From NCBI GenBank assembly GCA_011316305.1, contig SAUG01000091.1:186001-250000 (forward strand): a stretch of DNA of 64,000 bases, in the 5' to 3' direction. Positions 24,901-36,666 of this stretch are shown here, in pieces. Under the pieces are notes generated by a model. It did not search any database and was not told the origin of the DNA. It saw nothing but the letters and a program-made list of their open reading frames with translations. Both the position numbers and the translations under genes were made by a program. Numbering within the stretch: position 1 is the stretch's first letter; each line of letters opens with the position of its first letter. The DNA comes from Rusavskia elegans. Lineage: Eukaryota > Ascomycota > Lecanoromycetes > Teloschistales > Teloschistaceae.

Positions 24901-25097
24901 ATATACTCTATTTTATTAATAGTTCCTATAAAGTAAGGTTCCGTTTTCCTAATTAAAGGGACGCTAAATCTTCTCGCGTATTCTTCTAATATAATATTCT
25001 AAGTAGTTTCTAAATCGACTAAAGCTTCTATAGATTATCTAAGTAACGTTAGTTAGATAAAAATCTGATTTTTATCTATCTTCCGGAATCGTTAAAG

Positions 25098-25506
25098 TAT
25101 AATATTCCTATATATTAGAGGGTATTACGTTCGAGCCTAGCTATAGCTATAGATATAGTCCGAGCTACTAAATAGTAAAGGAATCCTAGTATAGGTTATT
25201 ATAACTAATCCTATATAGCCGCAGAGGTACGGTTATAATATTACGAGGTATTTTTATTACGAGGTAATTAAAAAGAGAATAGTAGAGATATATTTAATAA
25301 TTATATTAACGACTAACGAGAGAAACTATCTATAGGAATAATAAGCGATATATATAGTAAAAGTAGCCGTAAGGGCCGATAGGTAGCTATCTACTAAAAG
25401 TCCTTTTAGAAAGGACGGCTATAGCGGCTATAGGCGGCTATAGATAATTAGGCTCGCTTGTCTGACTAATCTTCCAGGGAACCTCTGTGGAATCGTAGAC
25501 GTAACA
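25098..25506 (-). repeat. 5' LTR of the Gypsy element 21538-25506
   Basis: 409 bp partner of the LTR at 21538, ending CGTAACA followed by TSD ATACT. The right ~70 bp retains CA/TG (GTCTGACTAATCTTCCAGGG), so RIP was uneven along this LTR. Confidence 0.88.
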
Positions 25507-25579
25507 ATACTATAATAGAATCTATACTACGGTTTTATACTATATTCAATTTCCGAATATTACTTATTTTAAATAGAAT

Positions 25580-26489
25580 TTAGTTAATTTGTTTTGGTTT
25601 TGGTATCCGGTGAACCAGTGGTTCGGTAAACAAATCAAGCGTTGGTATATCAATATTAAATATACGATAGCAGAATTTATACTCTAGTTTAGTTAATATA
25701 AATAACGGTTCTTTCTATAGAATTTTAATTTAAATCTATTTAGTAATATAACGTATCCTTCTATCGATAATTTAACTAACGTAGAAATTTTTATAGATAA
25801 ATATACCTCGTAGTTATCGCTTTTTCTTTTTCTTCTTTTACCAGTAATATAAGCTATACCCTTGTAAATACTACGATTAACTAAAACCTTTTACGTATAT
25901 ATATACTCCCGTAACAGCTATACTATAGCTAAACCAGACGATAGTATCTATATTTATAATAACTCTATCTATTTTCGAAGACGTCGACTATCTCGTTATA
26001 GCTAGAGTAACCTATTTTAACTTCGATAAAAATCTCCTCTTTACCACCTTTAAAATACGCTATCCGACCTCTTTACCGCCCTTTAATCTAATCGACCGGA
26101 TAAAGCTTCTAGCTATAGTAGCTAGCGTACTAGCTAGCGATTCTATAGCTAGCGACCGTCTTAAAGCTATACGGGCTAAAGAGTATTTTAATAACTTAAC
26201 GGAACGTTTAAATACGGGTTATATAATAAATATAGACGAAACGATAACTATTCGTAATTACTTCGCAGTATAGTAGGTAGATATAGCGGAAATATTAGAA
26301 GCTGATAATTATATATAACGTCGAGGAAGGACGCTGTAAATCTTGCCTGACGAATGTACCTTTGGCTGTGAAAATTTCTTTACACGTAAAATACAACAAT
26401 CGTTGCCGTATATAACGTTGATGAAACATATATATATATATATATATGAAAATTCAATATAATTCCAGATAGAAGCTTTCCAAAGGAGG
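25580..26489 (+). mobile_element. family A retroposon-like element, best preserved copy
   Basis: 910 bp with a 13-bp TSD TTTTAAATAGAAT (25567-25579 and 26490-26502). The head is TTTTGGTATCCGGTGAACC then AGTGGTTCGG, with a GAACC-AGT-GGTTC hairpin. A conserved ORF lies at about 25936-26318. The 3' segment is GCTGTAAATCTTGCC..CAATCGTTGCCGTATATAACG, then (AT)n, then ~60 bp ending CTTTCCAAAGGAGG. No inverted terminal repeats and a long TSD point to retroposition rather than cut-and-paste. No known family recognised. Confidence 0.82.
25936..26318 (+). pseudogene. conserved short ORF of family A (unknown protein)
   Basis: One frame reads SIFEDVDYLVIARVTYFNF, RYPTSLPPFNLIDRIKLLA, KEYFNNLTERLNTGY and VDIAEILEADNY and then a stop at 26316-26318, with two internal TAG codons where Gln is expected (RIP). 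The same protein is readable in the inner copy at 14077-14994, at 29097-29402 and at 37000-37370. A diverged but alignable C-terminal half is in family B (47225-47604: EYLDKLAGRLDSGTT .. QQ..LEAILVAYN). About 110-120 residues, mostly helical with alternating charges. Function unknown. Confidence 0.6.
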
Positions 26490-26502
26490 TTTTAAATAGA
26501 AT

Positions 26503-27174
26503 AAAAAGATCCGCGGAAGTTTTATCGACCGTATTTTCCTTTTTTTTATTTTTAAAAAAATTTTAATATTTTAATATAGTTTTTATATATATAGAATCGT
26601 TTCGGAATTTAGTTATATTTTTCTAAAGTTTCTAATAATAGCTTGAATTATTATTCTATTATTTAATTATTTATCGGGCTATCTAGACGATCGTAGTAGC
26701 CGGAAAAATAATTTTATTTAAATATCTATTTTATTATCTGCTTCGATTCCAGAAAATCTAAAATTAATATAGTTTTATTAAGTAAAAATTAATAACTTCC
26801 GTATATTCTAGTACTAGTTAGCAGCGTATTCTATATCGGTTTTATCTATAAATTTAACGAGCTAGTATTCGAAAAGAATAATAGTATTATTAAGAAATAG
26901 AAATAGCTCGTCGGTCGATATTTTAACTAAAATCTAATTAATAAATCGCTTTATTTCTATCGTATTTAAATATATAAGATATAATTAGTAAAAAATAGTA
27001 GTTTTTTAGAAAATATTGCTAATAAAATATATATAATTAAAATAATTAATATTTCCGAGATTATAGATAACGCTACTAATATTATTAATATTAATAAATA
27101 GAAATAAATTTTTATAAACGTTATATAAATATTATATAATATCTATAAATTAAAATTTTATTACTATTCATTTC
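26503..27174 (+). pseudogene. hAT transposase C-terminal remnant
   Basis: Around 26815-26945 a frame reads AAYSISVLSINLTS, then YSKRIIVLLRNRNSSSVDIL. This corresponds to the hAT dimerisation domain 'LAxDILSIPxxSxxxERxFS..RRNRLSxxxIexL'. Different sequence from the 6-kb hAT, so a second hAT lineage. Heavily stopped. The upstream part is interrupted by family A and the Gypsy at 21538. Confidence 0.55.
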
Positions 27175-27385
27175 TATAGATCTATTTAAAATAATGATAA
27201 TAATTTGATATTTCTATATAGATAAAAAGCTTTTCTATAAATAAACGAATAAAACTAAACGCTAGATCTAATCGGATAACGAATTTCGTCGAATTAATAA
27301 ACCGCGGTTAACGAAATTAAATCAATATATTAGTTAGCCGGCACTATCGGCTAGTATTTCTATATTTACTAAATTGTTTATAATA
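27175..27385 (+). repeat. R3 dispersed repeat, copy 2
   Basis: About 210 bp matching 7140-7345. It contains AGCCGGCACTATCGGCT and ends directly before a hAT-type end at 27388. Confidence 0.6.
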
Positions 27386-27387
27386 AT

Positions 27388-28412
27388 TAAACTAGCTATT
27401 TCGATATAAATTTCCGTCGGTATTTCGGAAATCCGATCCGAATTTTAATAAATCGGTTCGATCCGACCCGTTAGATAGTTTAAATCGGTTTCTAATATTA
27501 GAATCGAAAATCGAATCGGATTGGACTGGTCGTCGGATCGGATTTCGAATCCGGGTTAAAAAAAGCCGATCCGATTCGAATCGGTTCCGATTTTTCTCGG
27601 TATCGAACCGATAGATTTTCAGTTTCTAGTTTATAATCCGATCTAATTTAAATGATTCGCTAAATATATATAATTTATATAATTATAGTATAATCCTAGT
27701 ATAAAATTTATATAAAAAATTTATAAAATTCTAATTAATTATTCAAGCTAGCTAGAAGATTTCTAGTAAATTTAAATATATTACCTAATTATATTACATT
27801 TATATATAATTTATTAATTGATCAATTGTAATATTATACTATTAATAAAGTTTTAGTAAATTTCTATTAAATTTTCGGATTCGATCTAGAACCGATTATT
27901 TAGCGAATCGAATACTCGAACCGATTAAATTCGCTAAAAAAAATCGGATCGGATTATAGATATCGACGGGAATTTATATCGAAATAGCCAGTTTAAATCG
28001 GATTATATAATAGAAATTAATAGAAATTCGATTCGATTTAATTTATAATTGTATTAAATAGCCGAATACTATAACTTTTATAAATAAATATTATTTTAAA
28101 TTTACTTTTCATTTAATTATAATAAATAATTTAGTTAATAAAAAACGGTAATATATTTTATTTAATACTCTCTAATATAATAGCTATAATCTATATTATT
28201 TTTTTCTAATAAAATTTTAGATTATATATTTTTTTTCCCGAACTTTTTAATTATATAAAATTCGATTATTAATTAATTTATTATTTTTCAACTATATTTC
28301 TAAATTCCTTATTGGATTTTTAAATATTTAAAATCTTTAATTTAAATAATAATTGATTAGACGTAAATTACAACTAGATTAATATTTAAATAATATAATT
28401 ATAATCGTATAT
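27388..28412 (-). mobile_element. hAT derivative, minus strand, right-end portion
   Basis: Starts TAAACTAGCTATTTCG, a RIP version of the hAT right end TAGACTGGCTACTTCGG. It continues colinear with the reverse complement of hAT positions 13387 back to roughly 12800 (for example CCCGAACTTTTTAATT). It is interrupted by a MITE (27522-27994) and stops at the family A insertion at 28413. The other end was not found. Confidence 0.55.
27522..27994 (+). mobile_element. hAT-derived MITE, 473 bp
   Basis: Left end TGGACTGGTCGTCGGATCGG, right end ATAGCCAGTTTA, with a perfect 8-bp TSD AATCGGAT (27514-27521 and 27995-28002). Both ends match the two ends of the 6-kb hAT, so this is an internally deleted derivative mobilised by it. 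It sits inside a larger hAT derivative. Confidence 0.85.
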
Positions 28413-29769
28413 TTAATTAATTTGTTTTGGTTTTGATATCCGATAAACTAGTAGTTCGATAAATATATCAAATTTTAGTATACTAGTATCGAATATACGG
28501 AATAGAATTTATATTCTAGTTTAATTAATATAAATAACAATTTTTTAAAATTTAATTCAAATTTATTTAATAATATAATATATTCTTCCATTGATAATTT
28601 AATATAAAAGTTTTTATAGATTAATATATTTCGTAATTATCGCTTTTTTTTCTTTTATCAATAATATAAACTTTATATAAATATTACGATGGTTTGAATG
28701 ACGCAGTGGTAACGCTGCGTGACCTGGAGGTCCAACGGATCCACGCTCTATTTCGGAATTAGCGGAATTAATCCAGCGAATCGGAGGTTCGAATCCCTCG
28801 AAAACTAATTAATATTTGAGTTTTTTCTATCGACCCTAGTCGATTTTATACAGAGTTTTTATACAGAGAACTTATATAGTAGATCGTCTCGGCCTAGCCC
28901 GATCGATCGAAGTAAATAAGTTAATTAAAATTAACTAAATTACGGTTTCCCTCTGGGTTTTAGTTTAGATCTAGCTTTTTCGGAAGTCCTAAATTCGAAT
29001 TTTCAGTAAAATATTTAAATATTAAATAATTACGTAATTTGATCGAATTAGCGCCTCTAGCGTTAGATTCGTGAAAGACTAAAATCAAAAACCCGAATGA
29101 TTAATCGTATATATAGATATTACGATTTACTAAAACCATTTATATATATATATTTTCGTAAAATCTATATTATAGCTAAATTAGATGATAGTATCTTTCT
29201 ATCTATATCTGTAATAACTATATTAATTTTCGATAACGTCGATCATTTTATTATAGCTAGAGTAATCTATTTTAATTTAGATAAAAATCTTTTTTTCACC
29301 GCTTTTAAAACGCGCTATCCGACCTTCCTACTTTTTTTCAATCTAATCGACCGGGTAAAACTTCTAGCCGTAGTAGCTAGCGACCTTTTTAAAAATATAT
29401 AGATTTAAAAAATACGTTGATAATTTAGTAAAATAGATATATATAAATTATATAGTAAATATAACCGAGAATATAATTATTTATAAATATTTAATATTAT
29501 AGTACGTAGATACAGCGGAAATATTAGATATTTATTATTATTTATAATATTGAAAAAGGACTGGATAGTAGAAGATTCGTAATCGACGAAGAAAAAAAAT
29601 AGTTAATATAATTAATTACGCTGTAAATTTTATCTAACGAACTACTTTATATTTTTAGCTGTAAAAATCTCTTTTTACGTAAAATACAAAAATCGTTATC
29701 GTATATAACATTATTAAAATATATATATATAATTTTAATATAATATTAAATATAAATTTTTTAAAAAAG
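28413..29769 (+). mobile_element. family A retroposon-like element, copy with SINE inserted
   Basis: 12-bp TSD ATAATCGTATAT (28401-28412 and 29770-29781). Without the SINE at 28691-29116 and its 10-bp TSD it is 921 bp, the family length. The ORF remnant is open at 29097-29402 (it starts in the SINE tail) and contains IARVIYFNLDKN and FNLIDRVKLLAVVAS. Confidence 0.82.
28691..29116 (+). mobile_element. tRNA-derived SINE, copy 1
   Basis: 426 bp with 10-bp TSD ATATTACGAT (28681-28690, 29117-29126). The tRNA-like head has an A-box-like GACGCAGTGG and a B-box GGTTCGAATCC. A tRNA-unrelated body follows (CGGCCTAGCCCGATCGATCG) and a 3' tail GTGAAAGACTAAAATCAAAA ending in TA repeats. SINEs are transcribed by Pol III and moved by a partner LINE. 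No partner LINE was found in the window. Confidence 0.88.
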
Positions 29770-31862
29770 ATAATCGTATATAAATAGTAGATTAACTGTC
29801 GGATCGGATTTCGAATCCGAATTAAAAAAATCGATCCGATCCGAGTCGATTCCGACTTTTCTAGATACCGAATTAAATCGAATCGAATTATTTTAAAATT
29901 TAATCCGATTCGATTTTAGATTAAATCTAAAAGCCCGGATCTAATATATTAAAACTACTAAAACCTTTTTTTTATATTATGAAATCTATATTTTTATTAA
30001 CAATATAGTAATATACTAAAATATTATATTTAACTAGATTTACTATTACAAGATATAAATAACTAATTAGATCGTTTAATAATTTTTTTTATATTTTTAT
30101 AATTTTTAGTTTCTATATCTATTTTTATTTTTATATTTTTTCTTTTATCTATATTTTTATTTTAATCTTTATTTTTATACTAATAAAAATTAATACTGTT
30201 AGCTAAATTTATTTTATTTTCGAATTTAATATTATTTTATTTAATAGAATATTTTATATTTTAAGTACTAGTTTTTTTTATTAATTTCGACGATATTATT
30301 AGTATTTTTATTTTCTTTTTTATATAGAAATTTAATAGCTATATCAGTAATATTACTACTATAACTAAATTTTTTAATAAATTTAGACTATTTCTATAGA
30401 AGTTCTAGTATTCTAGTAGTTTTAAATTCTATTAAACTACTATAATAGTTGATTTATTTATAAATAAAATAAATAATTAGAATTATATATTTAGTTAAAA
30501 TATTCTATTTATATTTTTTAGAACTATAAACGTTTTAAAAAACTATTAGAAATTATTATTTATAAATTAGATAGTTTTATATATATTTAATATATTATTC
30601 TAATATATTATTTTATTACGTTTCTATTTTATATAGTTAATAAGTATTATTTCTTTTTTTTTCGCGAGTTTTATTATAAAATTGAATTTTATAATATAAT
30701 ATTATAAGTAATTTTATATTTAATATAATCTATATTCTTTTATTATATTTTTATAAAACCTTTTATTAATTTTATAATCCGTTTTCTCGTCTTTTATATT
30801 TTATTCTAAAAAGACTTTTAAATTTAAATCTATAATTTTCTATATATCGGTTTTTTTTAGTTTCTAAAAGTATTTATATATATTAATACGATCTATATTT
30901 TATCTTTTCTTGGACGTATATTTAGATTCCGACTATATTTTATTTTTTATAGAACGTATATTTAGATTCCGATTAGTTTCTACTAAATTTATAGTTTATA
31001 ACCGATTTAGCCTTTATAGATAGTATTTTTATATAAAATACAACGGGATACTAGATAGTAGTATAGATAATATTATAAAATAATATAATTAATACTAGAA
31101 AGAATCTATAAAAAATAATAGCTAAAAGTATAGAGAAATATATTCTAGAATACGCTAGAGAAATATATAGAAATATATAGATTCGTTTACTTTAGCGGAA
31201 ATATAATTAATGATTATATTAATTAACTAATATCTATTTCCGATCTTTTTTTTTAATTAATTAACTATTACAATAAATTTCTAATATATTATATACTATT
31301 TATCGTTTTTAATATCGTTCTATTTATTTAATTATATAAACGTAATTATAATTAATACTAATCGACCGAATAATATATTAAAATATTATAATAGATTTTA
31401 TATTAGCGTTAAATAATATTCTAATATATAAAAATATTATAAAATCGATTTATAAAAGTCTAGAAAAGATTAGTAATAGTAGAATCGAATAAAAAAAAAG
31501 AAATCCGCTAGTATAATAGTAAAAGTAATGTTCTAAAAAAATATATTTGAAATAATCTAGCTAATAATATATCGATAGAAATATAAATAGAAAACTAATA
31601 CTATAACTTTTCGAAATATCCGTCACTATTAGAAAGGTTTCGATAATGTATTTCTAAAGGTACTATTTACTAGACTATATCGCGAAATCTTCGAAAATAT
31701 CGCTATAGAAATAGTTGGTTCGGTTAGAATTATTAGAATATAGATTACGGCGTTAGCGATTCTATAAAATACTGTAGAAATATATATTATTATTTAAAAA
31801 GCAAGTAAATATATAATTTTATTATATAATTATTTATTTACGGCTATACTTATATTTATATT

Positions 31863-32520
31863 TTCTGTCGGATCGGATTTTAAATCCGAATTTAAAAACC
31901 GACCCGATTCGAATCGGTTCCGACTTTTCTAGATATTAAACCGATAGATTTTCGATTTTTAATTTATAATTCGATCTGATCCGAATAATCTATTAAATCT
32001 ATATAGTTTATATTTTTTTAATATAACTTTAGTACTTAAATTATATAAATAATTTAAAAAACATCTAATTAATTAACTACGCTGGCTAAAAGAATTTTAA
32101 TGAAATTGAATATATTATTTAAATATATTATTTTTATATATATTTAATTAATTGATTTAATATAATATTATATTGATAATAAAGATTTAGTAGGTTTCTA
32201 TCGGATTTAGAAATCCTGGCTAATAGTATTAAACGTTGACTAAATTTCGTTAACCGCGGTTTATTGGTTCTACGAGATTTAATACCTAATTAGACCTAGC
32301 GTTCAACTTTATTCGCTTGTTTATAGAAGAACTTTCTATCTATATATAAATATCAAGCTATTATTATCATTTTAAATCGATCTATAATAATTTCTATCGA
32401 TTTCTATTTTATAATCCGATTCGATTCTCGATTTTAATACTAGAAACCGACCTAAACCGTTTAGTAGGTTAGATCGAACTAATTCGCTAAAACTCGAATC
32501 GGATTCCCGAAATATCAAAT
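31863..32520 (+). mobile_element. hAT-derived unit in the palindrome centre, with R3 inserted
   Basis: The left part, GTCGGATCGGATTTTAAATC, resembles the hAT left subterminal region. The right part (32400-32520) resembles the inverted right subterminal region but lacks the final TAGCCAGACTA. R3 (32204-32395) is inserted between TTTCTATCGG and TTTCTATCGA, probably a ~9-10 bp TSD. Confidence 0.5.
32204..32395 (-). repeat. R3 dispersed repeat, copy 3
   Basis: About 190 bp in reverse orientation, with TTAACCGCGGTTTATTGGTT and a TTCTATCTATATATAAATAT core. Flanked by a near-perfect duplication of TTTCTATCGG, which shows that R3 is itself mobile. Confidence 0.6.
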
Positions 32521-34472
32521 AGTAATATAATAAAGTATTATTTTTATTTACTAGATAAATTATGATATATACTTTGATAGAATTCAATAAAAACATTAAT
32601 ATTATATTCTATATTCTAATAATTGCAGTCGAATCATTTTCTATAGCGATGTTTTTTAAAGATTTCGCGATATAATCTAGTAAATAGTATTTTTAAAATT
32701 AGATTATCGAAACGGCGAAACCTTTCTAATAGTAATAGATATTTCGAAAAGTTATAATACTAGTTTTCTATATATATTTCTCTTAATATATTTTTAGTTA
32801 AACTATTTAAAATTAATTATTCTAGAGTAATATTTTTACTATTATACTCGCGGATTAGTTTTTTTATTCGATTTTACTATTTCTAATCTTTTCTAGATTT
32901 TTATAAATCGGTTCTATAATATTTATATATATTAAAATATTAATTAATACTAGTATCTAGTTTATTATAGTATTTTAATATATTATTAAACCATTTCGTA
33001 TATATTATAATAGTATTTTTATAATATAATAAATGGATTTCTAAATTAAATAGTACGGTATATATTATATTAGAAATTTATAGTAATAGTTAATTAATAA
33101 AGAAAAATAAATCGGAAGTAAAATTTAATTAATTAATATAATTATTAGCTTAATTTCGTCTAGAATAAACGAATTTATATATTTCTAAAAATTTTTAATA
33201 ATTATACCAATTTAAATATTTCTAATATTATTTATATTGTTCTATTATATTATTTACTCTACTATTTAAAATTCTATTCTATCTAAAGTTGAGTTGTTAG
33301 CTATAGAATTTAAATCAGTTATAAACAATAAACGCGATAAAAAGTAATTAGAATCTAAATATATATTTTATAAAAAATAAAATATAGATAATATTACTAT
33401 ATATAAATGCCTTTAGAAATTAAAGAAAACCGATATATAGAAAACTATAGATCTAAATTTAAAAGTCCTATTAGAATAAAAAGCTAGAAACGAGAAAATA
33501 GATTATAAAATTGATAAAAGATTTTATAATAATTTACTAAAATATTATAAATTATATTAAATATTAGTTAATATATATTATTATATTATAAAACTAAATT
33601 TTATTATAGAATTTACTAAAAAAAGCGAAAGAAATAATATTTATCGACTAAATAAAATAGAAACGAAATAAAATAATATATTAAAATAGTAAATTAAATA
33701 TAAATAAAACTATTTAATTTATAATTATTTATTTCTTAATTTTTTTTAAAATCTACTATAGCTATTAGGAAAATAGAAATTAGTTTTAATTAAATATATA
33801 GTTTTAATTATTAATTTTATCTATTAATAAATAGTTTATTATAGTAGTTTTATAAAATTTAAAACCGCTAGAATATTAGAAATTCTATAAAAATAGTCGA
33901 AGTTTATTATCAAATTTAGCTATAATAGTAATATAGCTATTATTACTATTTAATTTCCATATAAAAAAACGAAAATACTAATAATATATTCGAAAATAAT
34001 AATATAAACTAGATAGTAAAAAAAATTCTATTAAATAAAAAAATACCTAATTTAAAAATAATATAAATATAACTAATAATAGAGATTTTAAATAGAATAA
34101 AAATAAAATTAAAAAAAAAATATAGAAAGAAAAAGAATATATAAAAAAAAAATATGCTATAAATAATAGAAATATAAAGAGATTATCAATTATTTAATTA
34201 GTAATTTCTATTTAGAAATAATAGATCTATATAATTATATTACTTCGATATTTTATTATATTATTAATATAATAATAGATTTTATAATATAGAAATCAAG
34301 ATTTTAACGATTTTAATAGATTAAATCCGGATTTCTAGATTTAATCTAAAATTAAATCGGATTAAATTTTAGAATTTTCTAATTCGATTTAATTTAGTAT
34401 CTAGAAAAATCGAAATCGATTTAAATCGGGTCGGTATTTCTAATTCGAATTCGAAATCCGATTCGACGGCCA

Positions 34473-35768
34473 TTTTAATTAAAACGGTAATATTTTTAGA
34501 ATAATATACGATTATAGACCAGATGAAAGATATATTATAGATCTAATTTATATTTTCCTTAAAAGATTAAAATATAATCTAGTAATAAAAGAAGTAAAAA
34601 AGTAGAAAAAAATCGAAATCCAATACGCTAGCGACGTTATAGTAATTAGATAGCAAGTTTCATTTCTACGCGTTCTAATTATAACGCGTTTAGCGTTTAT
34701 AATTACTTTTCTTTTAACAATATCGTCTCGATATTATATTATATCTATTTATATTATTTATATTATTTATTAAATAAATCTATTAACTATATAGTTATCT
34801 ATTTCGATTAGAGAAAGTTTAAATAAAATTACTTTTTAGCTATTATTATATTCGTCTTCCATTTATATATAATTATATTTTAGTTATAGAAATATATACT
34901 AGATAAAGTTTAAAAAAATAGTATTATTAAAGATCGAATATAGATTTTCTAGAATTTACTATATAATTAGAAATATATTATTGACTGTACTATAATACCG
35001 ATTAGATTAGCGTTATAACTTCAATTTAATATATATATCTAAAGGAATATTCAATATCTATAGATGTATACTATATACACGTATCTATATCTATATATAA
35101 CGAATATAAATAATATTAGAAAAAAGTTTAAATAAATAACAATCGGATTGAAATCTAATATAAATATTCGAAAATTATAAATAGTAAATAAATATTCGAA
35201 ACGATAAGATTTCGACGCGTTAGCGACGATATAGTAATATTTTATTTAATAGAAATTCTAATTTTTTTTACTTTAATTATTCGAATAATTTTTCTACTAT
35301 TTATTCGTATTTTGTATCTCTATATACGTATAATATATTTATTTTAGTATATATTCGATATCTATAATATTCTATCAGTAATAAAGATAATATAAATCGT
35401 CTATATCTGATTTTTAAATATTTTAAAGATTACTTCGGAGTTATCTACGCGAAATATTAAAAAATTTAAAAAAATTTTAGATTATAAAATATTACAATCT
35501 CTTTTATTATATTGGTTTAAAATTAACTATAATAGGCTTCCCGTTTCTTTAAATTTACTAAAAAGTAATTAATAGACGTCTATCGCTTTATAATATAAAT
35601 TAGTAAAAAATATTCTATAAACAACTATAATTTACCAAAAAACTCTATATTATATATTATTAATATTTTAAAATATATTTTTTGTTACAATATAATATTA
35701 TATAATCTAATAGAATAATCCATTATTTTCGAATATTTTATAGTAATTTTGAATTCTACTATTAATTT
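34473..35768. repeat. unresolved RIP-degraded DNA
   Basis: AT-rich with RIP composition and scattered CG-rich words (ACGCGTTCTAATTATAACGCGT near 34660-34690 is palindromic). No domain or element end recognised on either strand. Confidence 0.5.
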
Positions 35769-36091
35769 TCGCCGGAATGAATTGGGTTGATATAGATTTT
35801 AGCCTGTAAAACCTACAACAATAGGATATTGGATTTTATAGATTAGGGCGTAAATGGTATAGGTTTTTAATAGAGTAAGGGCCGAAGCTTAATTTGAGGA
35901 AAAAATATAGTTAAATAGGTCTAATACGTATAGATTTAACGAAAAAAGATATAGGATATCTCGTAGGATAATTTAAAAAATCTATACTATTTAAATAGAT
36001 TGGATTAGAGGCCTCTAAAATCTATACCATACCAATCTAAAATGGTCTACCATATCAAATTCCAATAGATTTCTCCAATCCATTCCGGCGA
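35769..36091. mobile_element. 323-bp MITE with 17-bp terminal inverted repeats
   Basis: Ends TCGCCGGAATGAATTGG (35769-35785) and CCAATCCATTCCGGCGA (36075-36091), inverted repeats with one difference. The interior keeps many TG/CA (GGGTTGATATAG), so it is hardly RIP-mutated. TSD not resolved. No coding capacity, so non-autonomous; superfamily unknown. Confidence 0.75.
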
Positions 36092-36666
36092 GAAACTATT
36101 AAACGTATAAAAGTTTATAAATATATAAACGAAAGTTTAGTTCGAAAAAATACGGCTTTATAAATTAAATAGATTATTCTAGAAAATAAAATCTAGAAAT
36201 TTAAAATTTAACGCTATTTTTATATCTAATTTTTCGATATATATTTTCGATTTATTATATAATTTTAGTTTACTTTTACTATTTCTATTTATATTATATT
36301 TTCGCCGTAAAAACTCCGTTCTACTAGCGGTATCTAAACTCCTATTTTTCGGGATTGATACTACTAGTATTCTAGCGGCGGTTTTGATATCTATAGTTAT
36401 ATTACGTCCGACGGTTATAGATTTAAATTTTTTAGATATAATGTATAATTTTTTAAATAAAGTAGCTAATCGCTAATATATTATTATAAAATCCGATAAT
36501 ATTTTTCGGAGTATAGAAATTTCGATTATAGAACGATATAAATACTATATATCCTTTTCTAGTACTAATTATAACGTTATAGATAAATTTCTTTAGATTC
36601 GAACTTTTATAGTTAGATATTCTACGTTAATAATCGTTTAAATTATATTAATTAAAGTTTTAATAT
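36092..36666. repeat. unresolved RIP-degraded DNA
   Basis: AT-rich with RIP composition. A modest CG-richer strip at 36300-36410 keeps short open stretches but no domain I recognise. Confidence 0.45.

Larger units (their letters stand above)
21538..25506 (-). mobile_element. 4-kb Ty3/Gypsy LTR retrotransposon, RIP-degraded
   Basis: 3969 bp with two ~409-bp direct LTRs (21538-21946, 25098-25506), outer ends TGTAACG..CGTAACA (TG..CA) and a 5-bp TSD ATACT (21533-21537, 25507-25511). A purine tract, AGAGAGGGCCG on the minus strand, sits directly inside the 3' LTR. The reverse transcriptase reads RLINIPA and YIDN (24048-24059; the second Asp codon is RIP-altered). The internal region is only ~3.15 kb. 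Protease and RT to integrase fit, but there seems to be no room for a normal gag. Same family as 53740-57776. Confidence 0.9.
29788..34472. mobile_element. palindromic hAT derivative: two inverted ~2 kb arms
   Basis: The left arm, 29788 to ~31790, begins with the hAT left end and joins directly to sequence equivalent to hAT ~10975-13100 (the transposase part is deleted). The right arm, ~32600-34472, is the reverse complement of the left arm and ends in the same hAT end inverted. The ~800-bp centre holds a hAT-derived MITE-like unit and an R3 copy. All are RIP-degraded. Confidence 0.65.

Noticed and set aside
29097..29402. 101-codon open frame as a real gene
   Set aside because: It is the family A ORF remnant joined to the tail of an inserted SINE, which supplies the ATG.
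32372..32596. 74-codon minus-strand ORF
   Set aside because: Crosses the junction of R3, a MITE end and AT-rich DNA. No motif.
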